Source of the DNA: Granulosicoccus sp947495035
Lineage (GTDB): Bacteria; Pseudomonadota; Gammaproteobacteria; Granulosicoccales; Granulosicoccaceae
Strand: one strand, 5' to 3'
DNA length: 64,000 bases
Assembly (NCBI RefSeq): GCF_050589605.1
Contig: NZ_JBNGOO010000004.1
Each line of letters begins with the position of its first letter. Position 1 is the first letter of the stretch. Both the position numbers and the translations under genes were made by a program. The notes under the pieces were generated by a model that worked only from the letters and a program-made list of their open reading frames with translations, did not search any database and had not been told where the DNA came from. Shown here one piece after another: positions 17,772-26,324 of this stretch.

Positions 17772-17793
17772 GAGCCCGGACCCGGTCCGGCTC
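17772..17793 (+). terminator. GC-rich hairpin between the BCCT gene and phaC
   Basis: GAGCC (17772-17776) pairs with GGCTC (17789-17793), with a further GGA/TCC stack past a bulged C and a 5-base loop. It could terminate the transporter transcript. There is no T-run. Confidence 0.3.
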
Positions 17794-17826
17794 CTCGTCA
17801 CTGATTACCGACAGGATTGATGTCCC

Positions 17827-19638
17827 ATGACCGACAAGCAAGCAAGCAACACGGAACAGCCGAGTCCCGAGGCAGTTCTCCAACAGATGAACGACGTCGC
17901 GCAGCAGAGTCAGCGCGCCCTGCAGGCGTTCTGGGAGCGCCAGGCCAAGGAGTCTGCCTCCGGTGGCTTCTCGCTGATGGATGCCAGCTCCATCAGCAAC
18001 GCCTTCGCCGACTGGTCATTCAAGCTGATGCAGGACCCGGCAAAACTGGTCGAGGCGCAGTTCAGCTACTGGCAGGAACAGATGAAGGTGTGGCAGAGCT
18101 TTGCCACACGCGCCACCGGTGGTGAAGCAGCACCCGGTGCACAACCGGAGCCCGGTGATCGGCGATTCAAGGACCCGGCCTGGAACGAGGACATGGTCTG
18201 CGATTACATGAAGCAGTCCTATCTGGTTTCCGCCAAGTGGCTGCAGGGGCTGGCACACAATACCGGCGATCTCGACCCGAAAGAACAGGAGCGGGTGGAC
18301 TTCTACACCCGGCAGTTCATCTCGGCCCTGTCACCTTCGAACTTTGCCCTGACCAACCCGGCAGTGCTGAAGAAGGCTCGGGAGACCGGTGGCCAGAGCC
18401 TGGTCGAAGGGCTCAAGCACATGCTGAGCGACCTCGAGAAGGGCCGGGGACAGCTCAAGATCAGCATGACCAATGAAGACGCCTTCGAAGTGGGCACCAA
18501 TGTGGCCACCACACCGGGCGAGGTGATCTTCCAGAACGAGCTGATGCAGCTGATTCAGTACACCCCGACCACGGACAAGGTGTACAAGCGCCCACTGCTG
18601 CTGGTGCCACCCTGGATCAACAAGTTCTACATCCTGGACCTGCAGCCCAAGAACAGTTTCATCAAGCATGCCGTTGATCAAGGGCACACCGTGTTCGTCG
18701 TGTCGTGGATCAATCCTGACGAGACACTGGCGCACAAGAGTTTCGATGACTACATGAAGGACGGTCCACTGGCCGCGCTGGATGCCATCGAGGCAGCCAC
18801 CGACGAGAAGAGTGTCAACATACTGGGGTTCTGCATCGGCGGCATCCTGGTCAGCTCCACCCTGGCCTATCTGGCGGCGCAGGGACAGGCAAGTCGCGTC
18901 GCCTCGGCAACCTTTCTCACCTCCCTGTTCGACTTCAAGGAAACCGGCGAAGTCTCGGTATTCATCGACGATGACCAGGTTGCCCAGATCGAGAAGCATG
19001 TGACGGAGAAGGGCTATCTGGAAGGCACACACATGGCCAACATGTTCTCGATGATGCGTGAGAACGATCTCATCTGGTCGTTTGTCGTCAACAACTACCT
19101 GCTGGGACGTGAGCCCATGGCCTTCGACCTGTTGTACTGGAATGGCGACTCCACTCGCCTGCCGGCCACCATGCTGCTGTTCTATCTGCGGCAGATCTAC
19201 CAGCAGAACCTGCTGCGCGAACCCGGTGGCATCAGCATGGCCGGCACGCCCATCGATCTGCGCTCGGTGGAGACGCCCACGTATTTCATGGCGGCCAAGG
19301 AAGACCACATTGCCCCCTGGCAGAGTTGCTACCCCGGCACACAATTGCTCTCCGGCAAGAACCGCTTCGTGCTGGCGGCTTCAGGGCACATCGCCGGGGT
19401 GGTCAATCCCCCGGCTGCCAGGAAGTACGGCCACTGGACCAATACCAGCCTGCCCGATGACCCGAACCAATGGCTGGAGAACGCCGATTGGCATGAAGGT
19501 TCCTGGTGGACAGACTGGTACCGCTGGCTGTCTCGCAAGAGCGGCGCCAAGGTGGCCGCCCGGACACCGGGTGACGGCAAGCTCAAGCCGATTGAAAGTG
19601 CACCCGGTAGTTATGTGCGAATCCGCGCCAGCGAGTAG
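17827..19638 (+). CDS. phaC: Class I poly(3-hydroxyalkanoate) synthase
   Basis: PhaC polymerises 3-hydroxyacyl-CoA into PHA storage granules. The 603-residue length and single-chain form fit class I. An N-terminal helical domain (about 1-200) precedes the alpha/beta hydrolase core. The lipase-like box GFCIGG carries catalytic Cys336. The partner acid and base are in EDHIAPWQS and SGHIAGVVNPP near the C-terminus, and HWTNTSLPDDPNQWL is typical. No phaA, phaB, phaP or phaR lies nearby, so the gene stands alone. A strong hairpin follows the stop. Confidence 0.95.
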   Translation: MTDKQASNTEQPSPEAVLQQMNDVAQQSQRALQAFWERQAKESASGGFSLMDASSISNAFADWSFKLMQDPAKLVEAQFSYWQEQMKVWQSFATRATGGEAAPGAQPEPGDRRFKDPAWNEDMVCDYMKQSYLVSAKWLQGLAHNTGDLDPKEQERVDFYTRQFISALSPSNFALTNPAVLKKARETGGQSLVEGLKHMLSDLEKGRGQLKISMTNEDAFEVGTNVATTPGEVIFQNELMQLIQYTPTTDKVYKRPLLLVPPWINKFYILDLQPKNSFIKHAVDQGHTVFVVSWINPDETLAHKSFDDYMKDGPLAALDAIEAATDEKSVNILGFCIGGILVSSTLAYLAAQGQASRVASATFLTSLFDFKETGEVSVFIDDDQVAQIEKHVTEKGYLEGTHMANMFSMMRENDLIWSFVVNNYLLGREPMAFDLLYWNGDSTRLPATMLLFYLRQIYQQNLLREPGGISMAGTPIDLRSVETPTYFMAAKEDHIAPWQSCYPGTQLLSGKNRFVLAASGHIAGVVNPPAARKYGHWTNTSLPDDPNQWLENADWHEGSWWTDWYRWLSRKSGAKVAARTPGDGKLKPIESAPGSYVRIRASE

Positions 19639-19664
19639 ACGCTGACAGACAGCCGCGCTTTCGC

Positions 19665-19686
19665 CAGCCGCTGGTATCAGCGGCTG
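19665..19686. terminator. Perfect 9-bp hairpin between convergent phaC and the Zrg-type operon
   Basis: CAGCCGCTG (19665-19673) pairs perfectly with CAGCGGCTG (19678-19686) around a GTAT loop. It overlaps the stop codon of the convergent DUF3299 gene and lies 26 bases after the phaC stop. It is a likely bidirectional terminator, though no T-run is present. Confidence 0.5.
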
Positions 19687-20252
19687 TACGGCATCACTTC
19701 TTCCACTTCCAGCTTGTAGCCGGCTTCAGCCAGATCGCTGTTGACGGTCACGGCACGCAGAACCCCTACGGCCCAGATCGGGTCGTAGGGACTGTTCAGC
19801 TCGATCGGTGTCCCCGAATCGGCATAGACGACCTGATTGGCCGGTGGTGGAGGCGTATGAATGCAGGCTCCCATGTAGGGCACCAGCAGGAACTCGCTCA
19901 TTTTCAACTGCCCATCGAAGTCCAGCGGCGTGACATAGGCTGGCAACTTGACGCGCTTGCCGTCGAGCGATTCGACCACCGGCGCGTATTCGAACTCGGC
20001 CTGCAGCTGTGCCAGGCGAGCGTTCGATTCATCACTGCCATCGAGCAGTTTGTCGATTTCTTCCTGAGTCATCGTGTTGAACGGGTTCTCCGGCTGCTGG
20101 AAATCAGCCGGTATCAGGTCATCCCAGTTCAGCTCGACGAGTTCGACGTCCTCCTGCTCGCTGGAAGATGACCACCAGCCCGATTGCACGGCAGCGGCGT
20201 AGATCGAGACGCTGACGGTAGCGGAGAGCAAGGCAATTTTCAGTAGTTTCAT
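19677..20252 (-). CDS. DUF3299 exported protein of a Zrg-type zinc operon
   Basis: This 191-residue protein has an N-terminal signal or anchor (residues 1-22). The DUF3299 domain spans about 95-185, with KRVKLPAYVTPLDFDG, FLLVPYMGACIHTPPPPANQ and WAVGVLRA. DUF3299 proteins are routinely encoded beside a LolD/MacB-like ABC transporter and a His-rich DUF2796 protein; in Vibrio cholerae such a set (ZrgABCDE) takes part in zinc acquisition. Here it is the last gene of the operon, 49 bases after the permease. The YMGACIHTPPPP block with Cys and His could contact metal. The biochemical role is unknown. Confidence 0.85.
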   Translation of the reverse strand: MKLLKIALLSATVSVSIYAAAVQSGWWSSSSEQEDVELVELNWDDLIPADFQQPENPFNTMTQEEIDKLLDGSDESNARLAQLQAEFEYAPVVESLDGKRVKLPAYVTPLDFDGQLKMSEFLLVPYMGACIHTPPPPANQVVYADSGTPIELNSPYDPIWAVGVLRAVTVNSDLAEAGYKLEVEEVMPYSR

Positions 20253-20301
20253 GGGATTCGTTTCCTTGTCAGAGTCGAGGAAGTTCTGTCATGCGCATCG
20301 G

Positions 20302-21555
20302 TCAGAGCCGTTGCGCCATACCGTCGGCCAGAGATTTGCGATAGGCACTGAGTGCCGGCAACAAGCCGGCCAGCAATCCGGCGGCGACGATCGACACCAG
20401 GATCAGCCAATCGCTCTTTCCCGGTAGCGCCAGCGCCACACTGATGCCGTAATGGTGCTGCAACCACTGTCCGCCGATCAGCGTCAGCAGATAATGCAGT
20501 GCCAGGCCCAGCACCACGCCGACAATCGTCAGCAGGGTGGACTCGATGCACAACAGCAGAAACACATGCAGGGGTCTGGCGCCTGCCGAGCGCAGGATGG
20601 CCATCTCCCGGCGACGCTCGTTGAGACCGGCCAGCAGCACACTGACCAGATTGATCAGGCCGCAGACCACGACGCTGACCGAGACGATGAAAAGGGCGCT
20701 TTCTGCCACACCGACCAGTCCCCACAATTCCTGCAGGGCAACACCGGGAAGAATGGCCAGCAAGGGTTCTTCGGCATAGGTATTGATGGCTCGCTGTTCA
20801 CGGAATACGGTACCACGCGACTTCAACCCGATCAGCAACGCGGTTACGGCGGTGGGTTCGAGGTCCATGCCGCGAATGGTCTCGGCACTGGTCCCTTCCC
20901 CGCGCACCTTGGCACCGCTTTGCCAGTCCACATGCATGGCCTCGATACCTTCCAGGCTGACATGCACGGCTCGATCTACCGGTGTTCCGGTACGTGCCAG
21001 TATACCGCTGACCGTGAAGGGCTGTTGATCATGTTCCACCAGGCCCACGTTGCCGGTGCCGTGCGCCACGACGATCGATTGTCCCAGGGTATAACCGAGT
21101 TGCTCGGCGACTTCGCTGCCGATGACGGTATCGAAGACATCCTCGAACTGCCGGCCTTCTGCCAGAACCAGCGAGCGATCATTGCCATAACGAAAATGCT
21201 CGAAGAAGCCGTTGTCGGTGCCGACCACCCGAAAGCCCATGTGCGAATCGCCCAGTGACAGGGGCACCATCCAGTCAACGGCAGGACGCTGTGCAATATC
21301 CTGAACACTCTCCCAGCTGATGTTGTTGGTGGCATTGCCGATGCGGAAAACCGAGTACAGCAGCAGCTGCACGGCACCGCTGCGAGCTCCCACGATCAGA
21401 TCGGTACCGGATACCGTCTGGGTGAAACTCGAACGTGCGTCCCGGCGTATCTTCTCGACCGTGAGGATCAGCGCCACGCTCATGACGATGGCCAGTATTG
21501 CCAGCAAGGCTGTCGGCCAGCGATTTCGCAGACTCTTCCAGGCGATGGCAAACAT
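20302..21555 (-). CDS. FtsX/MacB-type ABC transporter permease (Zrg-type operon)
   Basis: The true start is the ATG at 21555, one base after the ATPase stop; the open frame further upstream is an out-of-frame copy of the ATPase gene. The 417-residue product opens MFAIAWKSLRNRWPTALLAI, with TM1 at about 14-35. A large periplasmic MacB_PCD-type domain follows (about 40-280), then three TM helices in the FtsX domain (about 290-410, RRREMAILRSAGARPLHVFLL). Such four-helix permeases act as mechanotransmission devices, not classical importers. With the ATPase it probably supports the zinc function of the DUF2796 and DUF3299 proteins. Confidence 0.88.
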   Translation of the reverse strand: MFAIAWKSLRNRWPTALLAILAIVMSVALILTVEKIRRDARSSFTQTVSGTDLIVGARSGAVQLLLYSVFRIGNATNNISWESVQDIAQRPAVDWMVPLSLGDSHMGFRVVGTDNGFFEHFRYGNDRSLVLAEGRQFEDVFDTVIGSEVAEQLGYTLGQSIVVAHGTGNVGLVEHDQQPFTVSGILARTGTPVDRAVHVSLEGIEAMHVDWQSGAKVRGEGTSAETIRGMDLEPTAVTALLIGLKSRGTVFREQRAINTYAEEPLLAILPGVALQELWGLVGVAESALFIVSVSVVVCGLINLVSVLLAGLNERRREMAILRSAGARPLHVFLLLCIESTLLTIVGVVLGLALHYLLTLIGGQWLQHHYGISVALALPGKSDWLILVSIVAAGLLAGLLPALSAYRKSLADGMAQRL

Positions 21556-21556
21556 G

Positions 21557-22306
21557 TCAGCCGGCCTCCTGCAGATACTCTGACTCGATTGCCGACCCGG
21601 CCGAATTGATCTGCGCCAGATCGATCTGCCGATCAAAGCCACTGGCCAGGGTCTCGTCATGACTGACGAACAGCAGACTGGAGCCTGCCGCCGCCACTTC
21701 ATCGAACAGCAGACGGATGAAGGCCTGCTGGGCATCACGATCCAGCGCCGAAGTCGGCTCATCGGCAATGATCAGTGATGGACGTCCGATCAGTGCCCGT
21801 GCAACCGCTACCCGTTGCTGTTGCCCGACACTGAGTTGCATGACCGGACGCTCGAGAATGTCGCCCGGCAAATGCATGCGCTGCAGCAGTCGCTCGGTCT
21901 CCAGCCGCAAGGATGCGCCGGCCTGCAAGGCCTGCGTTCGCCGGCGCCGGGAAAACCGGCACGGCAGCTGAACGTTTTCCGCCACACTCAGAAACGGCAA
22001 CAGGTTGAACTGCTGGAAGACCAGGCCCAGATGATCGGCCCGAAAGCGGTCCCGGTGACGCCCCTGCAGCGAGCGCAGATCGACACCATCCACACGAATA
22101 TGCCCTTGCTGGGGCAGGATGACCGCCGACACCAGGCTCAGCAGCGTCGTTTTTCCCGAGCCCGAAGGTCCGCGCAGGAACACACGCTCACCCGCCGCGA
22201 TGGCAAAGTGATCAATGGCAATGACCGGCTGCTTCTGGCGAGGCCAGGTGAAACTCACCTGGCCCATTTCCAGAATCGCCGAGCGGCTGGCTCGAGATTC
22301 ATTCAT
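21557..22306 (-). CDS. LolD/MacB-type ABC transporter ATP-binding protein (Zrg-type operon)
   Basis: The 249-residue ATPase has Walker A GPSGSGKT (46-53), a Q-loop in LVFQQFNLLPFLSVAEN, signature LSVGQQQ (158-164), Walker B LIIADEP (178-184) with the following D-loop SALD, and H-loop His in VSHD. It is of the LolD/MacB subfamily that pairs with FtsX-type permeases, and the permease gene follows one base after its stop. An Arg-rich insertion (RFSRRRRT, about 117-124) replaces the usual loop before the signature. It sits downstream of the His-rich DUF2796 gene and probably powers the same zinc-linked process. Confidence 0.92.
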   Translation of the reverse strand: MNESRASRSAILEMGQVSFTWPRQKQPVIAIDHFAIAAGERVFLRGPSGSGKTTLLSLVSAVILPQQGHIRVDGVDLRSLQGRHRDRFRADHLGLVFQQFNLLPFLSVAENVQLPCRFSRRRRTQALQAGASLRLETERLLQRMHLPGDILERPVMQLSVGQQQRVAVARALIGRPSLIIADEPTSALDRDAQQAFIRLLFDEVAAAGSSLLFVSHDETLASGFDRQIDLAQINSAGSAIESEYLQEAG

Positions 22307-22344
22307 GTCGAATACTCAGTACGGGCACTGATACCGGACCAGGC

Positions 22345-22995
22345 CTACAAAAGCGAACCTACATCCAGGCTTGCACTACCAGCAGTCAACTCGACAGCGC
22401 CCTGACCGGCTGGCCCGATCAGCTGCACATCGATTTCCTCCATACCCGACCAGATGTCGAACAGCTTGACGGTCACCGTTTCCAGTTCGGCCATCTGCGC
22501 GCAGTCGAACACGTAATTGACGAGCACCGCGGAATGCGACTCGGCTTCATCGTGATCGTGCTCTTCGTGCTCTTCGTGCTCTTCGTGCTCGTCGTGCTCG
22601 TCGTGCTCGTCGTGCTCTTCGTGCTCTTCGTGCTCTTCGTGCTCTTCGTGCTCTTCATGGTGCTCGCCATCAGCTGCCATCGATGACTCTATATCGGCCG
22701 CGGCAAGAACACATTCGGCACCGCTGAAGACAAATAGTTCATCCGCCCGCTCCAGTTGATGCAGGGCCTCATCGACAGCCGAATGCTGCGCGTCGGTTGA
22801 GGGCTGGTGTTCGAAGCCCACCAGATTGTTCCAGGGTGACTCCAGTTCGATGAACAGCTGTTGACCGTCCAGCGCGATGTTGAGCTTCGCGCCGCCATGG
22901 ACATGGCTGTCGAGGTCACGCTCCGTGGCCGCGTAAACCGCAGATAGTGATGAACTCAGATACAGTGCCGCTGCCGGCAAGGCGATGATTTTCAT
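22345..22995 (-). CDS. zrgA: DUF2796 (ZrgA-like) periplasmic His/Glu-rich zinc-binding protein
   Basis: From the ATG at 22995, with an AGGAAA ribosome site, the product has 216 residues and a signal peptide (1-22, AVYA-AT). DUF2796 features are HVHGGAKLNIALDG after the signal and the C-terminal domain LVNYVFDCAQMAELETVTVKLFD. Between them lies an acidic histidine tract built from eleven consecutive HEE or HDE triplets, ideal for binding Zn(II) at low affinity and high capacity. ZrgA of Vibrio cholerae is a zinc-regulated member of an ABC-linked zinc system with the same gene neighbours. Its periplasmic location and zinc role are inferred by that similarity. Confidence 0.88.
   Translation of the reverse strand: MKIIALPAAALYLSSSLSAVYAATERDLDSHVHGGAKLNIALDGQQLFIELESPWNNLVGFEHQPSTDAQHSAVDEALHQLERADELFVFSGAECVLAAADIESSMAADGEHHEEHEEHEEHEEHEEHDEHDEHDEHEEHEEHEEHDHDEAESHSAVLVNYVFDCAQMAELETVTVKLFDIWSGMEEIDVQLIGPAGQGAVELTAGSASLDVGSLL
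22556..22670 (-). repeat. 9-bp tandem repeat encoding the HxE metal-binding tract
   Basis: On the plus strand the unit alternates between CTCTTCGTG and CTCGTCGTG. It is read on the minus strand as HEE five times, HDE three times, then HEE three times, all inside zrgA. The near-identity at DNA level allows in-frame gain or loss of units by slippage. Confidence 0.9.
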
Positions 22996-23062
22996 TGAGA
23001 ATTTTCCTGTAGACAAGATTGACACGACACCGGCCGGTATCGTGTGGTAACGACTGTCGGGG

Positions 23063-23485
23063 TCAGGAAAAAGCGGGTGGTCCACGAATGGCATTGTGCT
23101 CGGGAAGCTGCAGCAGTCGTGCCGGAGGCGGCAACTCCTGCTGCCGGAATGCGATGGGTGTCACGCCACTGGATACGGCAGAACCGATGGCGGCGCAATG
23201 TGAACCTGCATAGACATGATAGATGACACAGGAGCGATCCAGCGACGCCTGACTCTGGCTGGCATCAGGCGAGGATGAACTCCGTTTGCCATGCTCATGC
23301 AGAGCCCGGTGTTCAGCCTCCGTCATACCAGCCGGATGGGCTGGCCACGCAGACGCGTGTGCCGATGTCATGGCCACCCCGGGGTGCACAACGTGCACAT
23401 GCCCGGCCATGTGGACAGACGACACGATCTGACTGAACAGAATCGCAGCCGCTATCAGCAGATGAATGGAACGGGAAGTGTGCAT
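23063..23485 (-). CDS. DUF2946-like His-rich exported protein
   Basis: From the ATG at 23485 the product has 140 residues. The N-terminus is a signal or anchor (residues 1-26, IHLLIAAAILFSQIVSSVH), followed by a histidine-rich stretch (HMAGHVHVVHPG, HASAWPAHPAG, HRALHEHG). The end reads RGPPAFS, like the RAPP motif that closes DUF2946 proteins, which are often linked with metal uptake. Two cysteines (in DRSCVIYH and GSHC) and many His suggest metal contact. It is first in the Zrg-type operon, 67 bases before zrgA, and faces radA. The family call is tentative; metal-linked export is the safer statement. Confidence 0.62.
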   Translation of the reverse strand: MHTSRSIHLLIAAAILFSQIVSSVHMAGHVHVVHPGVAMTSAHASAWPAHPAGMTEAEHRALHEHGKRSSSSPDASQSQASLDRSCVIYHVYAGSHCAAIGSAVSSGVTPIAFRQQELPPPARLLQLPEHNAIRGPPAFS

Positions 23486-23610
23486 CCGCGCAGTATAGGC
23501 CAATGCACTTGAGGCAGGTGTTACCAGGCGATGTAACTGTATAGGGATCGGCCCCCGCGAAGACATTCGACAGCTGGCAGCCGGCGCGTCAAACATGCCA
23601 CACTTGTCGC

Positions 23611-24990
23611 ATGTCCAAAGTCAAACAACGCTACCAGTGCACCGCCTGCGGCGCGATCTCCTCCAAATGGAGTGGTCAGTGCGCCGACTGTGGTGAATGG
23701 AATACCCTGGAAGAGTCGCTTGCGCCTGCCAGCACGACAAACTCCGCCACGGCTGCGGCCACCAATGCACGCTATGGCGGCTACGCCGGCGGCAGCGGAA
23801 TCACCAATGCCGCCGATGTCACGATGGTCGAACAGGCGCGGATCGGCACCGGCCTGACCGAACTGGATCGCGTCCTCGGTGGCGGCCTGGTCTCCGGATC
23901 TGTCACCTTGCTGGGTGGCGACCCCGGCATCGGCAAGTCCACCCTGCTGATCCAGAGTCTGGCTCACCTGAGCCAGCAGCACCGGGTGCTGTACATCACC
24001 GGTGAGGAATCCCTGCAGCAGGTGACTCTCCGGGCACGCCGGCTCGGTCTGCCGGAGCAGAATCTGCGTCTGCTGGCCGAGACCCAGGTGGAAGCCATCC
24101 TGTCACACGCCAGCCAGGAGAAGCCGGATGTCATGGTCATCGATTCCATTCAGACCATGTACACCGAGCTGCTCAGCTCGGCACCCGGTGCCGTGGCTCA
24201 GGTACGCGAGAGCGCCGCACGACTGGTGCGTCATGCCAAGCAGACCGGCACGTCCATCTTCCTGGTCGGTCACGTCACCAAGGAAGGCGCCCTGGCGGGG
24301 CCACGCGTGCTGGAACACATGGTCGATACGGTATTGTACTTCGAGGGCGACCCCGGCAGTCGCTACCGGGTCATCCGTGCCGTCAAGAACCGCTTTGGTG
24401 CGGTCAACGAGCTTGGCGTCTTCGCCATGGATGAATCCGGCCTGAAGGCCGTCAAGAACCCGTCTGCCATCTTCCTGTCCCGACATCCCGAGCCCGTCAG
24501 TGGCAGCGTCATCATGGTCACCCGGGAGGGCACACGCCCCATGCTGGTCGAGGCTCAGGCACTGGTGGACACCAGCCACTCCGGCAGCCCGCGCCGCGTA
24601 TCTCTTGGCCTGGAACAGAATCGGCTGTCCATGCTGCTCGCGGTCATGCACCGACATGCCGGCATTGCCATGTTCGATCAGGATGTCTACGTCAATGTGG
24701 TCGGCGGTGTACGCATCTCGGAGACCGCCGCCGACCTGCCCGTGCTGCTGGCGGCCCTGTCATCGTTCCGTACGCGTCCCCTGCCCAGCGATCTGGTGGT
24801 CTTCGGCGAGATCGGCCTGGCCGGTGAGGTCCGCCCCGTGGCCAATGGCGAGGAACGGTTGCAGGAATCGGTCAAGCACGGTTTCAAACGCGCCATCGTG
24901 CCCGCTGGCAACACGCCCAAGAAAGCCATCAAGGGACTGCACGTGGATGGTATACATCGTTTACACGAAGCACTTGACCTGCTCGACTGA
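23611..24990 (+). CDS. radA: DNA repair protein RadA (Sms)
   Basis: RadA is a RecA-like, DnaB-like helicase that helps branch migration during recombination. The 459-residue protein has the N-terminal C4 zinc finger (Cys10, Cys13, Cys24, Cys27), Walker A GDPGIGKST (103-111), the family KNRFG motif (259-263) and the C-terminal Lon-protease-like domain (about 285-455, with VFGEIGLAGEVRPV). It is transcribed away from the Zrg-type operon and precedes xseB by 30 bases. A low-complexity Ala/Thr/Gly linker (about 40-65) follows the zinc finger. Confidence 0.97.
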   Translation: MSKVKQRYQCTACGAISSKWSGQCADCGEWNTLEESLAPASTTNSATAAATNARYGGYAGGSGITNAADVTMVEQARIGTGLTELDRVLGGGLVSGSVTLLGGDPGIGKSTLLIQSLAHLSQQHRVLYITGEESLQQVTLRARRLGLPEQNLRLLAETQVEAILSHASQEKPDVMVIDSIQTMYTELLSSAPGAVAQVRESAARLVRHAKQTGTSIFLVGHVTKEGALAGPRVLEHMVDTVLYFEGDPGSRYRVIRAVKNRFGAVNELGVFAMDESGLKAVKNPSAIFLSRHPEPVSGSVIMVTREGTRPMLVEAQALVDTSHSGSPRRVSLGLEQNRLSMLLAVMHRHAGIAMFDQDVYVNVVGGVRISETAADLPVLLAALSSFRTRPLPSDLVVFGEIGLAGEVRPVANGEERLQESVKHGFKRAIVPAGNTPKKAIKGLHVDGIHRLHEALDLLD

Positions 24991-25020
24991 CGATCCCGTA
25001 AACTATGGCCGTTTGGATCA

Positions 25021-25302
25021 ATGAGCAGGCCAGTGGCGCAGAAATCGAAGAAAATCCCGAAATCCACAAAATTCGAAGACGCCCTGGGCGAACTGGAAGC
25101 CATCGTGGAGTCGCTGGAGACCGGTGAACAGTCACTGGATGCCTCTCTGGAGCAGTTCGAACGTGGTGTATCGCTGTCTCGCTTCTGCCAGCAGAGCCTG
25201 AGTGAGGCGGAGCAGAAAGTCAGGATCCTGATGAATGATTCGGCCGATGCCGATGCCGACGAAGACAGTCTCGACGACTTCGACACCGACACCCAGCACT
25301 GA
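25021..25302 (+). CDS. xseB: Exodeoxyribonuclease VII small subunit
   Basis: XseB binds XseA to form the ssDNA-specific exonuclease VII. The 93-residue protein shows the family core KFEDALGELEAIVESLETGEQSLDASLEQFERGV (given as positions 18-51) and CQQSLSEAEQKVRIL. The C-terminal 25 residues form a strongly acidic Asp-rich tail not needed for the fold. Its TGA overlaps the ispA ATG by one base, the usual xseB-ispA-dxs arrangement of gammaproteobacteria. xseA is not in the window. Confidence 0.95.
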   Translation: MSRPVAQKSKKIPKSTKFEDALGELEAIVESLETGEQSLDASLEQFERGVSLSRFCQQSLSEAEQKVRILMNDSADADADEDSLDDFDTDTQH

Positions 25303-26231
25303 TGACCAAGACTGCTTCCCGGAATTCGATCATGGTTGACGAATCGTTTCACGAGACCCTGACATACTACCGTCAGCGCGTAGACAATGCCCTGTTGACG
25401 CACTTGCCGCCGCGAGCAAGCAGTGGCACGCAACTGCCCACGGTGATGCACTATGCGGTGACCAATGGTGGCAAGCGGGTACGGCCTGTGCTCTGCTACG
25501 CCACCGGCAAGGCGCTGGATCTGTCACTTGACAGGGTCGATGTTGCCGCCTGCGCACTGGAAATGATGCACGCCTACTCGTTGGTGCATGACGATCTGCC
25601 CGCCATGGACGATGACGATCTGCGTCGCGGCAAACCGACCTGTCACAAGGCCTTTGACGAAGCGCTGGCCATTCTGGCGGGTGATGCCCTGCAGGCGCTG
25701 GCCTTCACCATTCTGGCACTCAACCGTGATCCGCTCGTTTCCGACACCGCAAAACTTCGCATGGTGGAAGTGCTGGGCGAGGCCAGCGGTGCCAAGGGCA
25801 TGGCAGCCGGTCAGGCGATCGACCTGGAGTCCGTGGGGCGCACGCTGACCCTCGACGAACTGGAAAACATGCACAACCACAAGACCGGGGCGCTGATCAA
25901 GGCCAGCGTTCTGCTGCCGGCCGTTCTGTCCGAAACTGCCGATCCGGAGCTGCTGCCTCGGCTGGAAGGCTATGCCGGCGCTGTCGGCCTGTGTTTCCAG
26001 ATCGTCGATGACATTCTGGACGTGGTCAGTGACACCGAGACTCTGGGCAAGAAGCAGGGGGCCGATATCGCTCTCAACAAGCCCACCTACCCCGCCCTGC
26101 TGGGGCTCGATGGTGCTCGCGAACATGCCGAGCGCATGCATCAGACCGCCCTGTCCCACCTGGACGGTCTTGGCCCGGAATTTGACGAACTGCGAACACT
26201 TTCGGCCTACATCATGCAACGCACTTACTAG
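25302..26231 (+). CDS. ispA: (2E,6E)-farnesyl diphosphate synthase
   Basis: IspA condenses IPP with DMAPP and GPP to give FPP for ubiquinone, peptidoglycan-carrier and other isoprenoid synthesis. The 309-residue protein has GGKRVRP (56-62), the first Asp-rich motif DDLPAMD (97-103) and the second motif with Asp236, Asp237 and Asp240. The ATG overlaps the xseB stop; an internal ATG at residue 11 is a possible alternative. It is followed after 93 bases by dxs, so precursor supply and condensation are adjacent. Confidence 0.95.
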   Translation: MTKTASRNSIMVDESFHETLTYYRQRVDNALLTHLPPRASSGTQLPTVMHYAVTNGGKRVRPVLCYATGKALDLSLDRVDVAACALEMMHAYSLVHDDLPAMDDDDLRRGKPTCHKAFDEALAILAGDALQALAFTILALNRDPLVSDTAKLRMVEVLGEASGAKGMAAGQAIDLESVGRTLTLDELENMHNHKTGALIKASVLLPAVLSETADPELLPRLEGYAGAVGLCFQIVDDILDVVSDTETLGKKQGADIALNKPTYPALLGLDGAREHAERMHQTALSHLDGLGPEFDELRTLSAYIMQRTY

Positions 26232-26268
26232 CTGAGCTCGGGAATTTCACCCGATTCCGTTGCCCGAC

Positions 26269-26298
26269 TTGTAAATACCCCCGTACAACAGGGATAAT
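26269..26298 (+). promoter_or_regulatory. Candidate sigma-70 promoter for dxs
   Basis: TTGTAA (26269-26274) and GATAAT (26293-26298) are spaced by 18 bases in the ispA-dxs gap and lie 27 bases before the dxs ATG. The -10 matches five of six consensus bases and the -35 four of six. Confidence 0.45.
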
Positions 26299-26324
26299 CC
26301 GCGTTAACCCATTTTTGTTGCATC

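Noticed and set aside
22556..22670. Regular repeats that might suggest a CRISPR array
   Set aside because: The 9-bp unit is uninterrupted, has no spacers and encodes the HxE tract of zrgA.
23486..23610. Possible Zur box upstream of the Zrg-type operon
   Set aside because: A TGTAACTGTATAG stretch is faintly similar but lacks dyad symmetry.
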